Positions 20,254-32,045 of a stretch of DNA of 64,000 nt are shown here, one piece after another. Location: contig CP092877.1 in assembly GCA_030710605.1 (NCBI GenBank), positions 41,648,406-41,712,405 on the forward strand, given 5' to 3'. The notes beneath the pieces are model-generated. The model had not been told where the DNA came from. It worked only from the letters and a program-made list of their open reading frames with translations, and did no database searches. Origin of the DNA: Cordylochernes scorpioides. Taxonomy: Eukaryota; Arthropoda; Arachnida; Pseudoscorpiones; Chernetidae. The position numbers and the translations under genes are program-made. Every line of letters starts with the position of its first letter. The stretch's first letter is position 1.

Positions 20254-23076
20254 GGAATTATTCTTGCCTTCGCCCGCACAAGTCTCAGTGGAGACTTTTC
20301 CGGGCACAATGTAGCTGAAACGAAAAACGGGTTCCAGAGACGGGCAGGTGCGTCGGGGGATGGAGATTTGCCAAGGGGCAATGCTCAGGCTAAAGAAGTC
20401 AGGACTGTTACCTCTTGAGGCTGTTTTATAACTTGTTTGATTAAGATTTGGTTAAAATTTCTTGTTCAAAGAAGGTTTTAAATGGTGGTTATGAGTAGTT
20501 GAATATACAGATATTTACAAGTATAATGATTGGCATGGGAGAAGGCATCTTTTTTTTTTAAATTATTATTATATATATATATTTTTTCTTTTATTGTATA
20601 TATTGTTGAAGTTTTTTTTTAGAAAACTTTATGTGCCAGTAAAAGTATTTGTTTTGAATTATATTAGTTGGGAAAATTCCTCTTTTTATTCTCCCATGCT
20701 TGTCCATATTTTATTAAGGTAGAAAAGTGGGTGTTCTATATAGTAAAAATCTATGTACAGGGTTGTTATATGGTTATACAAGGTAGATTAATAGGGAGGC
20801 ATATTTACATTTGTATATACAAGATTATTGGTTTCAGTGTATGAGTGTGTATATATGGTTAATTGGTACATAGATAATTAATAGGTGGTGTTGAATATGT
20901 ATGACTATGGGGAGGCGAACGTTGAAAAGTGTTTGGGGGGATTCTGTTAGAGGGTTAAAAGGTGATGGATGTGAATTGTTGTAGCTAGTGGGATTTCAAA
21001 TATAGGTGTAGAATGGGAGTTATAAGGAGTGGTTTTATGGATTGGGCTCGTATCTGATTAATCAGGTTCTGAGGTGCTTGCTTCGGAGTCAGTCTGGGGT
21101 GGTTTGTTTGAGGGTGAGAATCTTCCACAGCTGTGTGCGAAGGTGAGCACTGACCTCCATATTTTCTTATTGGAAAACAGTATTTTGGTGGTGTTGGGAA
21201 TTTACCCTATTTGTTTTATACAGTTTGAAAATAGTATGGATCTATGGTTATCTAATGGCGGACATTCTAGGAAAATGTGTTCTGTTGTCTCGGGTGGTCC
21301 GCCACAGTGTCTACATGAAGAACTGTCATGTTTAGATTTATTGTGTTTGTTAGCACCTAACAATGTGTGGCCTGTAATGAAACCTGTGGTGATGGCTGTG
21401 TCAGGTGTTATATGTTTGTGAGTGGTTTTGAGGGAAATGGGTGTCATGCCAAGGTTGCTGAGTATAGTGGGGTTGGGTGTCGTGAATTCGTCTTCCCAGG
21501 CTTTCCATTGTTTGGATGAGAGGAAGTTTATTTTTGTTCTTTTTGAAGCCAGTTTGTATTTAGGGGTTGTGAGATTTGTAGCTGCTCCTATCTTCGCTAG
21601 AGCATCGGCTCGGCAGTTGCCCTCGATACCAGAATGGCCCCTTACCCAGTGAAGGGTTATTTTGCGTGTGGGAAATAGGTTGTATAAAAGAATCTGACAT
21701 TTGTGGTCAATGGGAAGGAAGCATCTGTGCCTTGTAAGGATGCATAAGAGGGAGAGGCAATCTGAAAAAATGCCTATTGATAAGTTGTAATCCACGGTAC
21801 GGATGTCTTTTAGTGCTGTAAGTAAGGCGAAGCTTTCTGCCCGAAAGACTGTGCAGTGTTTGGATAAGGATAAGGAAGATTCTAGACAGGGGGTGGAGGG
21901 TAGGGATGAAGATCTAAATATTCCTGAGTCAACCCCGGAAGAGGTTTTGGAGCCATCAGTGTAGTATGATATATCCGGGGTGGACTCCGGAATCGGGGAG
22001 TGAGAGAGGTCGAAGAGAAGGTGTAGTTGAGGGTAACTATAAGGATGTGGGGGGTGTTCAGCCTTAAAGGGGAGGGAATGGGAGGGTTTGAAAAGGGAAG
22101 AAAGGAGTTTTAGCTTATGGTCAATAGGTAGGACTCGTAAGAGGGCAAAAGAGGTGAAGGTGAGCACTGTGCGAAATCCGTGTATTGCATTAATACAGAA
22201 TTTGCGCTGAGTGGAACGTAGACGGCTTCTGCCTGCAATGGTGTCCGCTGCTTCAGCCCAAATTGGTGCTGCGTAAGTGAGTGTTGGTTCAATAACGGAG
22301 TGGTAAAATAATTTTCTAGCCCTATAACCGAATCCATAATAGCTGTTTGCACAAGAGCGAAGTCGGTGGAAGAGATTGAGAATTTTGTCGCAAATTTTGT
22401 TGAGGTGAGGAGAGAAGGAGAAGCGAGAGTTAAAATTTACACCTAGGATGGTTATGTCTTCGACGCATGGAATAATGGAGTTCTGAATATGTATGGTAGG
22501 TTCGCTGCAGAAAATGGGGAGTATTGAAGATTTGTTAGGGGATAGAGTGAGCTTGTTGTCCAGGCACCTTTCGATAATAAGGTTAATGGATATCTGTGCA
22601 ATATCTTTTAAGTTATTTAGGTCTCCATGTATGACGAGTTGTAGATAATCAGCAAAAGCTTGAGCATGCACACCGGGTGGAAATGGAAGTGATAGGATTG
22701 GGTCGAAGAAGATATTCCAAAGGATGGGTTGTCCACTAGTCCACATGTCCAGAGAGAAAATAAGGATAACTCGGGCCCCTGGAGCGCAAGAAACGCCAAC
22801 TGCCCGGGCTGTCCAGCTAACTAGTAGAAACCAGTTACTCTAGATTATATTTACATAGAGCCAATTGCAGAGCCAAACCAGCTGGTCAGGAAGTTCCATG
22901 GCGGTGTCTGGGGAGGTTAGAAGGATGGGATGAAGGTTGCTACGTGCCACAATTCCCGAGGGGATGTAGGCGCCTGGGACAAAAAATGGCTGAAACCCAG
23001 GTGTGGGCCAGAAGAAGTTAGGTGGGAGTTCTTGCAGGAGCACGATGTCGGCCTGTGTCGAATTTGCCAAATTCCA
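20254..23076 (-). mobile_element. LINE A (RNase H-bearing non-LTR retrotransposon), internally deleted
   Basis: The element lies between two copies of a 17-bp target duplication, catgtccactaggctac (20,237-20,253 and 23,077-23,093). Reading the minus strand it begins inside an AP-type endonuclease (STQADIVLLQELPPNFF), so it is 5'-truncated as usual for target-primed reverse transcription. After a break at about 22,770-22,850 it jumps to the end of the reverse transcriptase, and it finishes with RNase H, a Cys-His motif and a 3' untranslated region of about 950 bp. Most of the endonuclease and the first reverse transcriptase motifs are gone. Confidence 0.85.
21202..22746 (-). pseudogene. LINE A pol remnant: RT end, RNase H, zinc motif
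   Basis: A 514-residue open frame. Near residues 5-35 is PILWNIFFDPIL and then AFADYLQLVIHG, the reverse transcriptase motif C region. FADD is expected, but the second Asp is Tyr here, which would abolish polymerisation. Residues about 255-385 form an RNase H domain: YYTDGSKTSSGVDSG, FRAESFALLTAL, IGIFSDCLSLL and WVRGHSGIEGNCRADALAK carry the D-E-D-D metal ligands. Near the end, CRHCGGPPETTEHIFLECP is the C-terminal Cys-His motif typical of I/R1/jockey-type LINEs. The frame starts inside the RT domain, so no true start codon exists. The I/R1 group is my best placement. Confidence 0.88.
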
Positions 23077-23085
23077 CATGTCCAC
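22840..23085 (-). pseudogene. LINE A endonuclease N-terminal fragment
   Basis: About 80 residues including ADIVLLQELPP (the QE motif of AP-type endonucleases that nick the target for reverse transcription) and GIVARSNL. It then runs into unrelated sequence at 22,850. It belongs to the same element as 21,202-22,746 but is separated from it by a deletion. Confidence 0.75.
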
Positions 23086-23093
23086 TAGGCTAC

Positions 23094-23615
23094 CCTTATA
23101 TATATTGTTATAACAAGATGCATTTGCGCGCCATCTGTTATGAAAAAGTGAAACTATTTTAGACTATTACGAATATTGTAATTTTTTAAATTAAAGAATT
23201 ATCTACTGCCTTTACTGCAATGAAAAATCAATGAGAGGGCAAATCTAAGAAAAAATAAATTAAAAATTAGGTGCATAGATGATGTTGCAGTATAAAATAC
23301 AGGCTATTAAAAGTCTATTCTATCAAACAAATAACTAATTCGATAAAATAATCCCTTGCATCAATATTAAGGTGAAAATATTTAAGCTTCCATTGATAGG
23401 TTTCTTTGTAAAATTTTTATTCACAATCTCTCTAGCTTTCATGCCCAAAAGCTTTAAAATTGTGAATAAAAATTTACTTAACTTTAAATTACTTGTATAA
23501 AATAACCGATTTATAGGAAAGTAAATATAAATATTAAGCTTTTGAAGAGAAAGAGAGGTATTCCAACAATTAAATAAAATAATCATAATTTTACAGTAAG
23601 CCCCATTAATATTGT
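23094..23615. other. AT-rich interval with a hairpin at 23,408-23,475
   Basis: No gene seen. The segment gtaaaatttttattcacaat pairs with attgtgaataaaaatttac 30 bp further on, a near-perfect hairpin. Confidence 0.55.
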
Positions 23616-23775
23616 AACAAAGTATTTATTATTTTATTAGCAGAGTATTATTTTTTATGTTTATATTTTGCTATATACTCTGTACACTTCCCTCTTTTGC
23701 TTATCTTTTGTTTATCACTCATAGTTTGTTCTTGCCTGAAATAAATTGTTATCTCATCCTGAAGTTTGTCTTCCC
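23616..23775 (+). repeat. LTR-like repeat L, left copy
   Basis: Starts tgtaacaaagtatttatt and runs through tactctgtacacttccctc, then ttgttcttgcctgaaataaa, to cttccctaattt. It aligns along its length with 31,334-31,499 and inverted with 46,983-47,152. Just after it, 23,803-23,833 reads ccacgtggaaaattagagaa, the inverse of the repeat's own end, so the terminus is locally palindromic. Confidence 0.7.
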
Positions 23776-23898
23776 TAATTTAACCAGCATTTCCTCCAAA
23801 ATGCCACGTGGAAAATTAGAGAAGACAAACTGAAGATCGCCTAAAAGACCTAGAAGCCATGGGTACTGTGATCTACATTTTCGGAGACTGACTCCAGG

Positions 23899-24792
23899 TG
23901 TTCGTGTTCGTTTAAAAAAAAAGAAAAATAAAGGGTGATCGATTGAAAGGAAAAACAATGAGGGAAATAAATGCACACTTGCACAGTATAATAAAAGGAT
24001 TTATTTTAAAGATTAAAAACAAAAGGGATAAAAACTATTATACTCATATAAAGAATTAAGGGTAAAAAAAACAAGAAAAAAGGTTAAGCTAAATTATACT
24101 TATATCTATAGAATTATGTATAAAAAAAATAAACAAGGTTAAGCAAAAAAAGAAAGTAAAAAAATTAACTAATCTCAGGGAAGGGAGATAAAAATAAATG
24201 GCGGGGGGATGTCGAGCGTTTGTTTACACAGTACCTCGTGGCAGCACCGTCGCTGGCTTGGCTTGGCTTGTCTTGTGCGATGTCCAATTGTCGCGACTCG
24301 TTGCGATGTCCAATTGTCGCGACTCGTAGCGATGTCCAAGGCGTCTTTTCCGCTCTCAAGTTGCTGCTTGAGGGATCCTCCAAGATGTCTTTCCGTCCAC
24401 GAGACTCTGCTTGTGGGATATGTCTTCTTAGACTTCTTTCCGTCCACGAGACTCTGCTTGTGGGATATGTCTTCTTAGACTTCTTTCCGTCCACAAGACG
24501 CTGCTTGTAGGGTATTTCTTTGGCGCGTCTGCCCCAAGGCAAGGGAACTCAACTGTCCGCCAGATCCGCTGCTAAGAAAAGATGATGTAACATTACGCCC
24601 CGTCCCCGGGGGTCTCAGAACAACCAATCACATCGCGGGTGTCCACGTGATCCTGCGTCCCCGCTGCTGACCTTTGCCCCCTCGTCTCAGCGGGGGCTTC
24701 CCCGACCATATAGATGTCTTGCTCGTTGTCACCCTTCACCTAAGATCTTCATTCTATGTACAAAGTAAAAGAACGGTAAAATAGTTTTAACA
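23899..24792 (-). repeat. BEL/Pao 3' LTR (894 bp)
   Basis: Ends tgttcgtgttcg on the left and gttttaaca on the right (TG..CA). It differs from its partner mainly by an extra 34 bp at about 24,687-24,720. Contains a 60-bp direct duplication (gtccacgagactctgcttgt twice, and a third variant with acaagacgctgc). Confidence 0.95.
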
Positions 24793-24959
24793 TTCTCCCA
24801 CAAAATTTTGCTCTGAAAGAAGTCAAAATTAAGTATAAGACAAAAGAGCATATATATACACAATACACACAAGAGTAGATATGCCTATTGCATTACATAA
24901 AATACACATAAAAGAATACACATATTACACCTTTTTTTTCTTCTCTACAGGTACTTTCA

Positions 24960-27900
24960 CTAGTCCTTCGAGTCATACCTTGCAGGCTTTCTGATTACCC
25001 TACCATATCTATTTCTAGAGTCCCTGGATTCAATATTGGGCCTATTTCCTAAAAATGCATCAGATTGGGGTTCGGTATTTGAATTGTCCTTTTGAATCGT
25101 CTTAACATTCGAGGATATTTCAAGAGGGTGTAAGCGTTGTAGAGCCCTGATCAAGGTTCCTGTGGATGTTTTAACATGGGCCACTCTCACTATTCCATCT
25201 TTTCCTGGTATGAGATTTACTATTCGCCCTTTAGGCCAAAACATTCTTTTAAGATTTTCTTGCCCGATCAGTACAACGTCTCCTACTTTCAACTGTCTTC
25301 TATCAATATTTTCGGATTTCTGAATCAGCGCGCCTAAATATTCCTTTAAGAATCTCTGCTTCAATTCTCTCTTCAGTTGACCTAACTCTCTGTATCTAGT
25401 GTGCAACATTTCTGGCTTTAAATTTTCAAATTCAGGAAAGCTAGACTCTGGACCATTTTGTAAAAACTCATTAGGAGTTAACGGTTTTAGATCATTGTCG
25501 TCTTCAGAGACATAAGTGAGGGGTCGATTATTAATGATAGATTCGATTTCACAAAGGGCAGTCTGCAGTTGTACATATTTCAGCTTCCTGTGACCTAGCA
25601 TCTTTATCAACATTTCCTTTATTGTCCTAACCATTCTTTCCCAAAATCCTCCCCACCAAGGAGCAGAAGGAGGGATAAAAATCCATTGTATCCTTTTAAT
25701 TGAGGTTTCCCTTTCAATTCTAATCCAATCCAATCTCTGAATATTCTATTAAGTTTTGCGAAATTGGTGCCATTGTCGCTATATATTTTCTCGGGGCGCC
25801 CTCTCCGACAAATAAACCTATGGAGGGCCATCATGAAGACTCCTGTCTCTAAACTCTTCACCAACTCCGAATGAATAGCGCGATAGACGGCGCAAGTAAA
25901 GGCGGCTACCCACACTTTCCCACATTCTTTCAAATGAAGAGGGCCTAATAAATCAACTCCTGTAATTTGGAAGGGTTTGCCCAGTCCAATTCTGTTTTCT
26001 GGCAAAGCTGCCATTGGTCTTTGCAGAGACTTTTCTTTAAGTCTCTTGCAAGCAATGCACTTACTGATAATTTTCTTTATCGTTTTCCTTCCCCTGATTA
26101 TCCAAAATTTCTCTCTCAGCTTTGATAAAATGAATTGCACCCCTACATGTCCATTCTTCAGGTGCACTTCCCATATAAGTTGCTCTACGAAGGGATGGTC
26201 GCCTGGTAGAATGATAGGAGTTTTAAATTCTTCTGGGACCTGTCCATGTAAAAGTTTGCTTTCTACACACCAAAGTCCGTCAGTGTTTTTTAATATTTTA
26301 AAACTCTTGGTTGCATTCGATTTCACTATGGAGACTTTCTCCTGAATCATTCGGATAAGCTTTTTTTCTGCTAAGTCTAATTCTGAAACTTTCAAAGGTC
26401 CTGTTTCAGTTGACTGTTTTTTAAGTTTCCCTAAAAATCTTAAAACATAGGACATTACCCTGATGTTGAGAGAGTAATTAGACCTCCTTGTCAGTATCCA
26501 GTCTTTATAATCGATGTTCAAATTAATGTTGGTTTTCATAATGTTTTCTTCAACATTTATTTCTTTTGGATTTATCGAGAACTCTGAATTGGGCCAGAAT
26601 TCTTTAGATTTTTTCAACCATTCGGGGCCCTCCCACCATCTGCTTTGCACAAACTGGCTTGGAGGGCAACCTCGAGACAGAAGATCGGCCGGGTTCAACT
26701 GACTAGGAACGAACCTCCAATCTTTCAAATTGATAGTGGCCTGTATTTCTCTGACTCGGTTTCTCACGAAAACTCTCCACTCAATTTCTTTCTTTATCCA
26801 ACTTAGCGCGGTAGTAGAGTCAGACCAAAGAGTTGTTTCACATTTTCTCTTCAAGGCAGCTTGGATTGCATTGGCTAGTCTAGCTCCTAGTACCATGGCC
26901 ATTAATTCCAAGCGAGGGATCGTAATACTCTTCATAGGAGCTAATCTGACTTTGCTCCAAATCAAAGTTAGAGTATTTTCTCGTCCCGTTTCGCTCCTTA
27001 AATAGGCTACAGCTCCATAGCCTATTTGACTAGCGTCACAAAAGATATGAACTTCTGTAGGGAAAATGAGATCATTCCACATATATCTCGGTATCTTTAT
27101 TAACTCTATTAATTTTATTTGATCCAACCAGGTTCGAAATTCCTGGGCCATACTTTCGGGTAGAGGTGTATCCCAACCTAGTTTCAACCCCCATGATCGC
27201 TGCAGTAACAACTTTGGTGGCAAGAATACTGGAGCGCAAAATCCAAGTGGATCAAATATCCGCTTAACCATGGACAGTACCAACCTTTTCGTTAATTTGG
27301 GTTGAAGACTCAAATTGTCAGGGAGTTCGCATTTTAATGAATCTTCCATTTTATTCCAAACAACACCCAATATTTTTGTACAAGTCCCCTTTTCAGGGTT
27401 TTCCTCCAGAGAATATTCCCACTCTCGTAAGTCCATTTTAGCCCTGTCCATAATTTCAATTGCGGCCTTTTGAAATTCCTGCACTTCCTGCTTTGTTTCC
27501 AGCGAGGTAATACAATTGTCCATGTAGAAGGATTGAGCTAAAATCTTTGCCCATTGAACAAGTGGGCCTCTTATTGATTGAAGATGGTATTCTATTACGG
27601 CGTTCAGCACAAAAGGACTGCAGTTTAAGCCAAATACAAGTCTCTTATGCCTGTAAGCTATTAGTTCTCTATCGCTCTCCTTTTCCCACCAAAGGAATCT
27701 AAGGTAGTTCCGTTCAGATTCTTCAATCGCCACCATCTGGAATGCTTTTCTTATATCTGCCGTGACTCCAAATTTATTTTCCCGAAATCTTATCATCATT
27801 TCAGGGATTCTTTCCAATAAATTCGGTCCCTTTTCTAAACATTGATTCAAAGATAGTCCATTATGACCTAGACAAGAAGCATCGAAAACCGGACGTATGG

Positions 27901-28930
27901 GCGTCGTTTTAGATTCCATCTTGTACACAGGGCGGTGAGGTAAATAATAGCCTCTTCTCTCGAGAGGATTTTCCTCGACTCTTTCAATGAGTCCTTCAGT
28001 CAGCCAGTCTCTAAAGATCTGACTATATTCGGTCAACTTATTCTGTGAGGTCATTTTCTTAGTGCTTATATCTAACCTTTTTATCGCTATGTCAAGATTG
28101 CTGGGGATTGACTCCTTTTCTACCTTCCAAGGTAGACCTACAGAATATCTCTGATCACTTTGTCTTTGAATTTTTGTTAAAAACTTTTCTTTTATTTCCT
28201 GGTATCTGGTCTCTTTGGAGCAAGTTTCAACAGGATCCCTAATGCCTAGTACTTCTAGATCCCACAAATCCTTTAAATCGCATCGCGTTGTTAGCAGATT
28301 CAAAGTCTGCTGCACATTGTCATTGCTATCAATAATTGGCGACTTGCCCATTAGTGTCCAACCTAATTTCGTTTCCACCGCAGTTAAATCTGCTTCAACT
28401 TGAACTATTTTTCCTGTCAAAATCATACCTAGATAGTTAGCACCAATCAATATGTCAATCTCTTGTCCTTTAAAATTGTCCTGAGACAATATTATGCCCT
28501 CAATCTTCAATTTTTCTAACCAGTCTCCTTTTGGCAAAGGTGGTATGGCGTCGCAAATTTTACGTTGATCCAGCGCCTCAATATGGATCACATCTCTTTT
28601 ATTACCTAAATTCTCCAATTCTAACATAAATTTACCGTGCTTTTCTTCACCAATCTTATTACCTCCAAAAATACTTTTAGCTATAGTTATTTCGCCTTTT
28701 CTCTCTATTCCTATACTCCAGACAAACGACTGTTTGATATACGAAAACTGACTTCCACTGTCGAGGAGAATTCTAACCCTTCTAGAGGCATTTGGGCCTC
28801 TTAACAGTGCTACCGTGGTCATCAGCAAGACCTGACCTGTGCAGGCTTGACTAGAAAGCGATGCAATGGGTTCAGGTGCATTTTCTTTTAGATTTTCTCT
28901 TCCTGGTTTCGTTAACCGGTTAGAAGAATT
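24960..28930 (-). pseudogene. BEL/Pao pol (protease, RT, RNase H, integrase), one frameshift
   Basis: The long frame (25,619-28,828, 1,069 residues) opens with an aspartic protease, RILLDSGSQFSYI. The reverse transcriptase follows with TADIRKAFQMVAI (motif A Asp) and SFYMDNCI at the catalytic box, where BEL elements use YVDD/YMDN-like forms. RNase H shows IFCDASQIGYGAVAY and TLWSDSTTALSWI. The integrase zinc motif is present (H..H, then CIACKRL), then the core GVDLLGPL and IYSDNGTNF. About 45 residues past the second integrase Asp the frame shifts by one base near 25,735-25,745, and the catalytic Glu region (PPSAPWWGGFWERMV) continues in the frame 24,960-25,733. One frameshift therefore splits the integrase. 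All other catalytic landmarks are present. Confidence 0.93.
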
Positions 28931-28934
28931 TCCT

Positions 28935-30208
28935 TCACATAAAACTTCCTAAGTGGTTTCTCCCACAGTTTTTGCACTCCAATTGTTCTCGGCACTGACT
29001 CTGTATGTGTCCCTTTCTTAAGCATTTGAAACATAGATGGGCACTACGTATTTTATCATTTCTCTCTCCCGGAGACATTTTCATTATGGAGCGGCATTGA
29101 TGACTCGCATGATTTGTTCTTTCACAAAAGAAGCATTTTATATTAGTTCGCCCTCCGAACAGACTAGACACAGTGGCGGGTCTGAAATTGCTCCTTGTTC
29201 TGGTCCCATCATTGTAAGACCTTTTATAGGGTTCCTCCTGCTTAAAGCCTTTTTCCACAAATTTCAGCCGTTGAGCACTCCTTACTTCGGCTTTTAGAAA
29301 ATCCAATAATAACCTTAGCCTTTCTTGAGCTCCTCCAACCCCTTTATCTGACTCCTCCCGTTTTGCTAACTCCATACCATAACCCGAAGAAGGATGCCTG
29401 TGCCATATTTTCAAAATATCCGAAGGTAATGCAGACTCGACAAGAGGGTATAAAAAATACCCGACAACTGTGGATCAATGCCCAATGTCTCTAACGACCG
29501 GAGGTGACTGCTCAGTTCGTCGTACAGACTGCTTAAATTTCTATTTTCTTTCTTTACATTAGATATAACCGAATTCAATAGACGTCTGACATACAGTTCT
29601 GTCAGTATATTCGGGTCACCGAATCGCTCCTGTAGGGCTTGTACTGCCAAAGCATAGTTGGCGCCTGTAACGGGATAGCTTGCTACAACACGATAGGCCT
29701 CTGAATTTGGTACAATTGCTTGACGCAAATATAAAAACCGGTCGCTATCGGATAAATTCTTATTTTCGTGAATTTTCGAAAACTGCGCCCACCAAGGCAA
29801 CCAACCTTCCAGAGAGCCATCATAGCTTTTTAGGGCTAACTCTGGTAATTTCACATTTATTACAGTGTCCTCGCTAGCAATCGGGATTGTTTCCTCTTTA
29901 TCGGGATTCCGTAATACACTGACTTTCTGTTGAATATCAAACTTTTCGTCTTCATATTTATCGCATTCTTGCCATTCCCTATCAATACTTTCCTCTGTAA
30001 TCCCTTCTTTCACTACCAATAAAGCCTGATATTTTTCGTTTAGATCTACAAGTTTCGTGTAATAAGACTCTAGTCTATTAAACTTAGAATAAATATCGTT
30101 CTTATCAATTTGAGACTTTTCAAATTCCCCATTTATTTCATTAATAATTCTAGTGAAAGTACCTCTTATGGCTTTTCTGCGCTTTTTAATTGCATCCATT
30201 TCCTCCAT
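28935..30208 (-). pseudogene. BEL/Pao gag, one frameshift
   Basis: The gag structural protein packages element RNA. The first 265 residues (30,208-29,411) begin MEEMDAIKKRRKAIRG, include a coiled-coil-like charged stretch and the LKSYDGSLEGWLPWWAQF segment typical of the retrotransposon gag domain of BEL elements, and reach LETLGIDPQ. A one-base shift in a run of six T near 29,440 moves the frame to the next open stretch (LKIWHRHPSSGYG..), which carries Cys-His knuckles CFFCERTNHASHQC and CFKCLRKGHIQSQC and then CKNCGRNH. A second frame change near 28,945 separates gag from pol and may be natural or a lesion. ATG at 30,208 lies about 35 bp after the LTR and is the natural start. Confidence 0.9.
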
Positions 30209-30244
30209 ATTTCCTTTAAATCGATCACGTCCGGCTCACCAAAA

Positions 30245-31104
30245 TGTTCGTGTTCGTTTAAAAAAAAAGAAAAATAAAGGGTGATCGATTGAAAGGAAAA
30301 ACAATGGGGGAAATAAATGCACACTTGCACAGTATAATAAAAGGATTTATTTTAAAGATTAAAAACAAAAGGGATAAAAACTATTATACTCATATAAAGA
30401 ATTAAGGGTAAAAAAACAAGAAAAAAGGTTAAGCTAAATTATACTTATATCTATAGAATTATGTATAAAAAAATAAACAAGGTTAAGCAAAAAAAGAAAG
30501 TAAAAAAATTAACTAATCTCAGGGAAGGGAGATAAAAATAAATGGCGGGGGGGTGTCGAGCGTTTGTTTACACAGTACCTCGTGGCAGCACCGTCGCTGG
30601 CTTGGCTTGGCTTGTCTTGTGCGATGTCCAATTGTCGCGACTCGTTGCGATGTCCAATTGTCGCGACTCGTAGCGATGTCCAAGGCGTCTTTTCCGCTCT
30701 CAAGTTGCTGCTTGAGGGATCCTCCAAGATGTCTTTCCGTCCACGAGACTCTGCTTGTGGGATATGTCTTCTTAGACTTCTTTCCGTCCACGAGACTCTG
30801 CTTGTGGGATATGTCTTCTTAGACTTCTTTCCGTCCACAAGACGCTGCTTGTAGGGTATTTCTTTGGCGCGTCTGCCCCAAGGCAAGGGAACTCAACTGT
30901 CCGCCAGATCCGCTGCTAAGAAAAGATGATGTAACATTACGCCCCGTCCCCGGGGGTCTCAGAACAACCAATCACATCGCGGGTGTCCACGTGATCCTGC
31001 GTCCCCGCTGCTGACCTTTGCCCCCTCGTCTTGCTCGTTGTCTCCCTTCACCTAAGATCTTCATTCTATGTACAAAGTAAAAGAACGGTAAAATAGTTTT
31101 AACA
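30245..31104 (-). repeat. BEL/Pao 5' LTR (860 bp)
   Basis: Same ends and sequence as the left LTR except for the 34-bp deletion near 31,030 and a few substitutions or homopolymer changes. On the minus strand it is the upstream LTR and should hold the promoter. Confidence 0.95.
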
Positions 31105-31333
31105 CCAGGATTCCACCGCCGTGCTAAAGCTAAGACTTCCCTCGAAGATGACGATGTCCCTATAGACGATGCGACGCAAAGTCGCTCTTCACGCCGAAAG
31201 AAAAAGGACGCAAAGGTACTAGGGACAAAGTTCCAAGACTTCGATGGAATCCTTGGCAGAAGCACGTCAGATCCATGTCAGTAACTACAATAATTGCTAG
31301 CTGTGGGTCACAGCTCCCATAGGGAAGAAGCTA
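31105..31333 (+). repeat. Interior remnant of the older element split by the BEL insertion
   Basis: Continues the sequence left of 23,899 after the ccagg duplication and leads directly into repeat L at 31,334. With the left copy of repeat L at 23,616 this makes a short two-LTR element with about 350 bp of interior. A + strand reading such as RVLGTKFQDFDGILG-like words is too short to classify. Confidence 0.5.
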
Positions 31334-31499
31334 TGTAGCAAAGTATTTATTATTTTATTAACAAATTATTATTTTTTATGTTTATATTTTCTATACTCTG
31401 TACACTTCCCTCTTTTGTTTATCACTCATAGTTTGTTCTTGCCTGAAATAAATTGTTGTCTCATCCCGAAGTTGGTCTTCCCTAATTTTCCACGTGGCA
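31334..31499 (+). repeat. LTR-like repeat L, right copy
   Basis: Begins tgtagcaaagtatttatt and ends ttttccacgtggca, so it has TG..CA ends over 166 bp. It matches 23,616-23,775 and, inverted, 46,983-47,152. Confidence 0.75.
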
Positions 31500-31651
31500 A
31501 TATCTAAACCTCATGTGACCTGATAAATCATTATATATAATGCATAATAGAAATTTTGACAATTCAATTGTCATGCATGTAAAGATCATTATTATAAATA
31601 AGTCAATTTATAAAATAAAAGTACTTCCTTCTCATGCCAATAATCACAAAG
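31500..31651. other. Short AT-rich spacer
   Basis: No element recognised between repeat L and the mariner-type terminus. Confidence 0.4.
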
Positions 31652-32045
31652 TACAGGGTGATCCAAAAGTCCCGCACTATTTTAAAAATTAATAACTCCG
31701 CGAATATTTGCGCTAGAGCAATGCGGTAAACACCATTGTATTCAGGATGCAATGGGATTTTTTATGGCAAATAATGAGAAATTCGAAATTGATTTTAGTT
31801 ACAATTTTATTCGCCAGATGGCGCTCTACCAGAATTAGAGATTCAGCGGCCAAATTGTTTGATAAATTGAAAAATATAACTGATCGACACGTATTTTTCC
31901 TTTTTGAATACCAGGAAATAACCCTAATAATATCAAATAACAAATAATAAAACACCACTTCGCCAAAAGTATGAAGAATTGGTTAACGATTTTCAAATAC
32001 AATCAGAGATATGTAAAATTGGTAAATGCAAATTAAAACATGTAG
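31652..32045 (+). mobile_element. mariner-like terminal fragment, copy 1
   Basis: Starts tacagggtgatccaaaagtc, the kind of terminus found on arthropod mariner/IS630-type elements, and is nearly identical for about 390 bp to 45,367-45,762 in opposite orientation. Both end near catgtagcaaaaa. The opposite terminal repeat is not visible in either copy. Confidence 0.7.

Larger units (their letters stand above)
23899..31104 (-). mobile_element. BEL/Pao LTR retrotransposon, full length
   Basis: The 7,206-bp element is bounded by TG..CA long terminal repeats and a perfect 5-bp target duplication, ccagg (23,894-23,898 and 31,105-31,109). It carries gag, protease, reverse transcriptase, RNase H and integrase in that order on the minus strand. 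On that strand the 5' LTR is followed at 30,244 by ttttggtgagccggacg, with TGGTGAGCC as the likely tRNA primer site. The purine run GTGGGAGAA lies directly before the 3' LTR. It interrupts an older repeat. The LTRs are nearly identical, so insertion is recent, but the frames carry a few frameshifts. Confidence 0.96.

Noticed and set aside
24165..24542. Open frames of 90-125 residues in the BEL LTRs on both strands (also 30,509-30,886)
   Set aside because: Both lie inside LTRs, contain a 60-bp internal duplication, and overlap on opposite strands. BEL LTRs do not encode protein.
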